NCBI GenBank assembly: GCA_902491215.1
Contig: CABUGV010000001.1
Location: forward strand, 1-64,000
DNA length: 64,000 nucleotides
Source of the DNA: 43-108 sp001915545
GTDB lineage: Bacteria; Bacteroidota; Bacteroidia; Bacteroidales; Bacteroidaceae
Reading direction: 5' to 3'
This document shows positions 61,429-64,000 of the stretch, piece by piece (position 1 is the stretch's first letter; the number at the start of each line of letters is the position of its first letter). The position numbers and the translations under genes are program-made. The notes beneath the pieces are model-generated. The model made no database searches. It was not told where the DNA came from and worked only from the letters and a program-made list of their open reading frames with translations.

Positions 61429-61875
61429 TTATTCAGCCTTCTCTGCTTCTTCGGCAGACTCAGTTGTTTCCTTTTCTTCAGGAACAAATTCTGTTACACC
61501 AGCTGCAATAAGAATGTTATACCAGCTGAGCACCTTGCGCATATCGCTGACTCTCACTCTGTCACGGTCATATTCAGGAAGAACCTTCTCAAAAAATGCA
61601 ATCATGTCTTCGTTTGAAGCCTTTTTAGGCGACATGTCTACAGCTGCACCGTTGTAGTTCTTCTTGATTGAGTCGAATACGGAAGCCAAAGAAATCTCAT
61701 CATCATTCTCTGTATATATTGAGATGTCGGCCAATGAAACGACTTTATCTGTACCGTATGCAGGCATACGCTTTCTGTTCTCGTCCAAAGTTTCAACGAT
61801 GAGCATCTTATTGCCACGAGAAACCATCCGGAAAAGTCCCGGCTTTCCTGATATTGCTAAAATTGTCTTCAACAT
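61429..61875 (-). CDS. DUF5606-domain protein
   Basis: A 148-residue Bacteroidetes protein. The N-terminal block LKTILAISGKPGLFRMVSRG, followed by MLIVETLDENRKRMPAYGTDKVVSLADISIYT, is the DUF5606 signature. A helical part then contains MIAFFEKVLPEYDRDRVRVSDMRKVLSWYN. The last 20 residues are an acidic low-complexity tail of Glu/Ala. The function is unknown. It is on the minus strand in the conserved order clpB - DUF5606 - coaE - ybbR - yajC. It has its own promoter at 61976-62006. Confidence 0.9.
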   Translation of the reverse strand: MLKTILAISGKPGLFRMVSRGNKMLIVETLDENRKRMPAYGTDKVVSLADISIYTENDDEISLASVFDSIKKNYNGAAVDMSPKKASNEDMIAFFEKVLPEYDRDRVRVSDMRKVLSWYNILIAAGVTEFVPEEKETTESAEEAEKAE

Positions 61876-61975
61876 AACTAATAAAAGTATTATTTAGTGT
61901 ATTAGGTTTTATAATATTACTCAAAAATATACTTCAAAAATGATTTTGCCCAAATGCATTCGAACTTGGGGCATG

Positions 61976-62006
61976 CAAAATTAAAAGTGAAAAATGAAAA
62001 AACAAA
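61976..62006 (-). promoter_or_regulatory. Promoter of the DUF5606 gene
   Basis: On the minus strand TTTG (62006-62003), 19 bp, TAATTTTG (61983-61976): exact Bacteroidetes promoter, about 100 bp before the ATG. Confidence 0.85.
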
Positions 62007-62021
62007 ACGAATGCATCAAAA

Positions 62022-62597
62022 TCAGCCAAGCAAAGCTATCAGTTTTTCTATTTGGGTATCGACATCTTCAATTCCATCGTTGACAATGCAATAATCGGCA
62101 AGACGCTTTTTCTCTTCATCATCCATCTGGCTGGCCATCCTTTTCGACACAGCTTCCGATGTTGAGGAGTCGCGCTTTACAGCTCTGGCCAGACGCACAT
62201 CTGCTGGTGCATAAACATCGACAACACAATCCACCACATCATCAAAACCCGATTCAAACAAGATGGCACTTTCCATAAAAACCTTATCGGAATTCTGCAA
62301 AGATGCCCACTTCAAAAAATCAGCTTTCACAGCAGGATGAACAATCGAATTGACCTTCTCGGTATTGCCTTTATCCGAAAAAAGAAAGGCAATCATACGT
62401 TCCTTGCACAATGAACCCTGAGAGTCGTAGACATCTTCGCCCACCAACCCTTTAAGAGATTCCATTATAGAAATGTCCTCTACCATCAGCCGCTTAGCCT
62501 CAGCGTCACACGAATATACGGGAAAACCAGCCTTTACCAATTTATCACAGACATAGGTTTTACCGCTACCGATGCCTCCTGTTATACCTATTCGCAT
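62022..62597 (-). CDS. coaE: Dephospho-CoA kinase
   Basis: Preferred start 62597 (MRIGITGGIGSGKTYVCDKL) gives 191 residues; a Met at 62618 adds seven residues without support. CoaE adds the 3'-phosphate to dephospho-CoA in the last step of CoA synthesis. The Walker A motif GGIGSGKT is at residues 7-14. The conserved YSCDAEAKRLM, HPAVKADFLKW and ESAILFESGFDD follow. The length matches the family. It is 54 bp after the ybbR-like gene stop and probably in one operon with it and yajC. Confidence 0.94.
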   Translation of the reverse strand: MRIGITGGIGSGKTYVCDKLVKAGFPVYSCDAEAKRLMVEDISIMESLKGLVGEDVYDSQGSLCKERMIAFLFSDKGNTEKVNSIVHPAVKADFLKWASLQNSDKVFMESAILFESGFDDVVDCVVDVYAPADVRLARAVKRDSSTSEAVSKRMASQMDDEEKKRLADYCIVNDGIEDVDTQIEKLIALLG

Positions 62598-62651
62598 AAA
62601 AATATTCAGCTTATACACAATTAGATTTTTCTGTTCATGCCCAAAAGAGCT

Positions 62652-63665
62652 TCAATTGTCCATAGTCTGCTCTATAATGTACTCAACATCTTGAGGAACA
62701 ATTCTGACATAAGAAACTCCAGGCGGCTGTGAGCGCAATATGAGCCTACAGCTTGTATCACCTTCTTTTATGGAATTATAATCCACGACAAGAAGGAAAT
62801 CACGAGGCTTTATCTTGTTGAACATGCTGGCAACAACGCGGAAGGTCACCGAAGCCGACTGAGGGAAAGTTCTCAGAATCTTATTGTCTGGTATGTTTTC
62901 TGCGTATATAGGGACCTGCAGTGTCTTGTCAGAGAAAAGATCTGAATAGATATTTATTTCAACCGAATCCGGAATGAACTTAGCACCTTTTATGCCTGCC
63001 AATGCAATTCTGGACACAGTCGTATCTTCGACATTCTCAAACACAAAGGCATCAGTATAGACAGCTCTGATTGTATCAAGCATTGAAGATGGAGCATAAA
63101 CATCTACAGAATCCGGTTCAAGAAAAACATTGCACAATTCATATTGCGGAGCAGGTGCTATCTTACCGGCAAACTTCACTGGGACACGTTTGCGTTCACC
63201 CTTGGAATAATAGAACTCCAGATTGGAAGGACTTATCGAAACTATGCGGATGGAGTTGTTCATACTTCCGCTAACCAGTCGTTTCAAAACAGAATTCTCC
63301 ACACTGAAAGAACTTCCACCTGTGTCATATTCGCTGAAATCGACCTCTACCACCCTATTCGGAACAGAAAGAAAATATTCGGCAAGTCTTGCCCCTTTGT
63401 CAGAAATCGTCACATCGATGCTGTGGGGAATATTAGAAGTGATGATAACATTTTCAGGAATATTCTTTACCACCAACTTAAACTGCACGTCCGTCTGAAT
63501 GACCTCCTTGCTTATCTGAACGACCCACAATACAGCTGAGACGAGAAGGAATACAAGGAAAGTCATCACTTCCTTGTCAAATCTGAAGTGACGTACCTTC
63601 TTCAACATCTGCATAAATAAAACGTGCAATCTGGTTAACAGAGAATCGCTGTCGAGTTCCATCAA
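62652..63665 (-). CDS. YbbR-like domain protein (CdaR-related)
   Basis: A 337-residue protein with one membrane helix (MTFLVFLLVSAVLWVVQI, about 34-51) and three or four YbbR-type beta domains after it. The strands are visible in VQFKLVVKNIPENVIITSNIP, RVPVKFAGKIAPAPQYEL and FSDKTLQVPIYAENIPDNKIL. In Firmicutes, YbbR (CdaR) regulates the diadenylate cyclase CdaA; in Bacteroidetes the gene is between yajC and coaE and its partner is not certain. The chosen start at 63665 has a second Met next to it. Confidence 0.85.
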   Translation of the reverse strand: MMELDSDSLLTRLHVLFMQMLKKVRHFRFDKEVMTFLVFLLVSAVLWVVQISKEVIQTDVQFKLVVKNIPENVIITSNIPHSIDVTISDKGARLAEYFLSVPNRVVEVDFSEYDTGGSSFSVENSVLKRLVSGSMNNSIRIVSISPSNLEFYYSKGERKRVPVKFAGKIAPAPQYELCNVFLEPDSVDVYAPSSMLDTIRAVYTDAFVFENVEDTTVSRIALAGIKGAKFIPDSVEINIYSDLFSDKTLQVPIYAENIPDNKILRTFPQSASVTFRVVASMFNKIKPRDFLLVVDYNSIKEGDTSCRLILRSQPPGVSYVRIVPQDVEYIIEQTMDN

Positions 63666-63813
63666 GAAATTCTATTTTGAATAACACAATAAAAAAAGAC
63701 AAGATGCGAGATACGCAAAAGGCGATTTACACCATCTCAAGCAATAATCTCATCAACTTGTCCATAATATACTTAATTACATGCAAGACGCATGAATCTT
63801 TTCAAACCCAATA

Positions 63814-64000
63814 TTACATCTGCTGGTTCTGAGAAGCATCAGCAAAAACGTAGTTGCGGTCGATCTGAATCTTAACACCGTTGGCAATCTCAATTCCTAT
63901 ATATGAAGCTCCTTCATTAAGATCCTTAACTGTACCGTAAATACCGCCGGCAGTAACAATTTTCTGACCAACTGTAAGATTGTCGCGAAACTTCTGCATT
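63814..64000 (-). CDS. yajC: Preprotein translocase subunit YajC, C-terminal part (cut by window end)
   Basis: The frame is open to the window end, so the N-terminal membrane helix is missing. The visible 61 residues include MQKFRDNLTVGQKIVTAGGIYGTV and end in a polar tail (ASQNQQM). The LxxGxxVxTxGGIxGxV motif is the YajC signature. YajC is an accessory subunit of SecDF at the Sec translocon. The Met at 63999 is internal and not a start. The following gap 63666-63813 shows no feature that I can support. Confidence 0.93.
   Translation of the reverse strand, partial: MQKFRDNLTVGQKIVTAGGIYGTVKDLNEGASYIGIEIANGVKIQIDRNYVFADASQNQQM

Overview
The window looks like chromosomal DNA of a gut or oral Bacteroidales bacterium, most likely Prevotella-like. 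The reasons are: many lipoproteins with a Cys lipobox; promoters of the Bacteroidetes type (TTTG, 19-20 bp, TAnnTTTG) in front of several genes; Bacteroidetes-restricted families (DUF5606, DUF4595-like, EFR1-type flavodoxin/ferredoxin, FeoB-associated Cys-rich protein); weak Shine-Dalgarno sequences; and the order yajC - ybbR-like - coaE - DUF5606 - clpB. No rRNA, CRISPR array or prophage is visible. The species cannot be fixed from the sequence alone.

Layout. 0-1.6 kb: the tail of a transposase, then the frameshifted 3' part of a GH106-like glycosidase gene. 1.7-14 kb: mostly minus-strand housekeeping and envelope genes (NhaC antiporter, RluA-type pseudouridine synthase, LptD, HD hydrolase, MscS channel, EFR1 protein, PL11 rhamnogalacturonan lyase, two lipoproteins). 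14.4-25 kb: plus strand, with a YtxH/holin-like triad, recR, glycosyltransferases, two identical tRNA-Asp genes, a decayed outer-membrane protein gene, an exported flavodoxin, a metallo-beta-lactamase-fold protein and an O-antigen flippase. 25-32 kb: tRNA-Cys, tilS, a radical SAM/SPASM protein, uraA and upp. 32-55.5 kb: a spread-out exopolysaccharide/capsule region. It holds the Wzc kinase, two initiating sugar transferases, Wzi, four glycosyltransferases with a B12-type radical SAM enzyme, a pyruvyl transferase, a second flippase, a FrhB-like protein, an EpsG polymerase, Wzz and a Wza/SLBB exporter. It is interrupted by a conserved block (zapA - structured RNA candidate - rny). 55.8-58.2 kb: a type II restriction-modification pair. 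58.6-64 kb: clpB, DUF5606, coaE, ybbR-like and yajC.

How it fits together. The polysaccharide genes form at least three transcription units that together supply most steps of a Wzx/Wzy pathway: initiation on undecaprenyl phosphate, glycosyl transfer, flipping, polymerisation, length control, export and surface attachment. No nucleotide-sugar synthesis genes are present. Uracil uptake (uraA) and salvage (upp) lie close together. The GH106-like pseudogene and the PL11 lyase both point to past or present use of rhamnogalacturonan pectin.

The most unusual signal is not a gene. Three long intergenic gaps (about 13.3, 35.1 and 58.4 kb) each hold a short array of degenerate repeats with an exact 22-bp period. 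Each unit has an 8-bp GC-rich core close to GAGnGCTC followed by a 14-bp A-rich spacer. All three lie in upstream regions, two of them between divergent genes. I do not recognise them as a named element.
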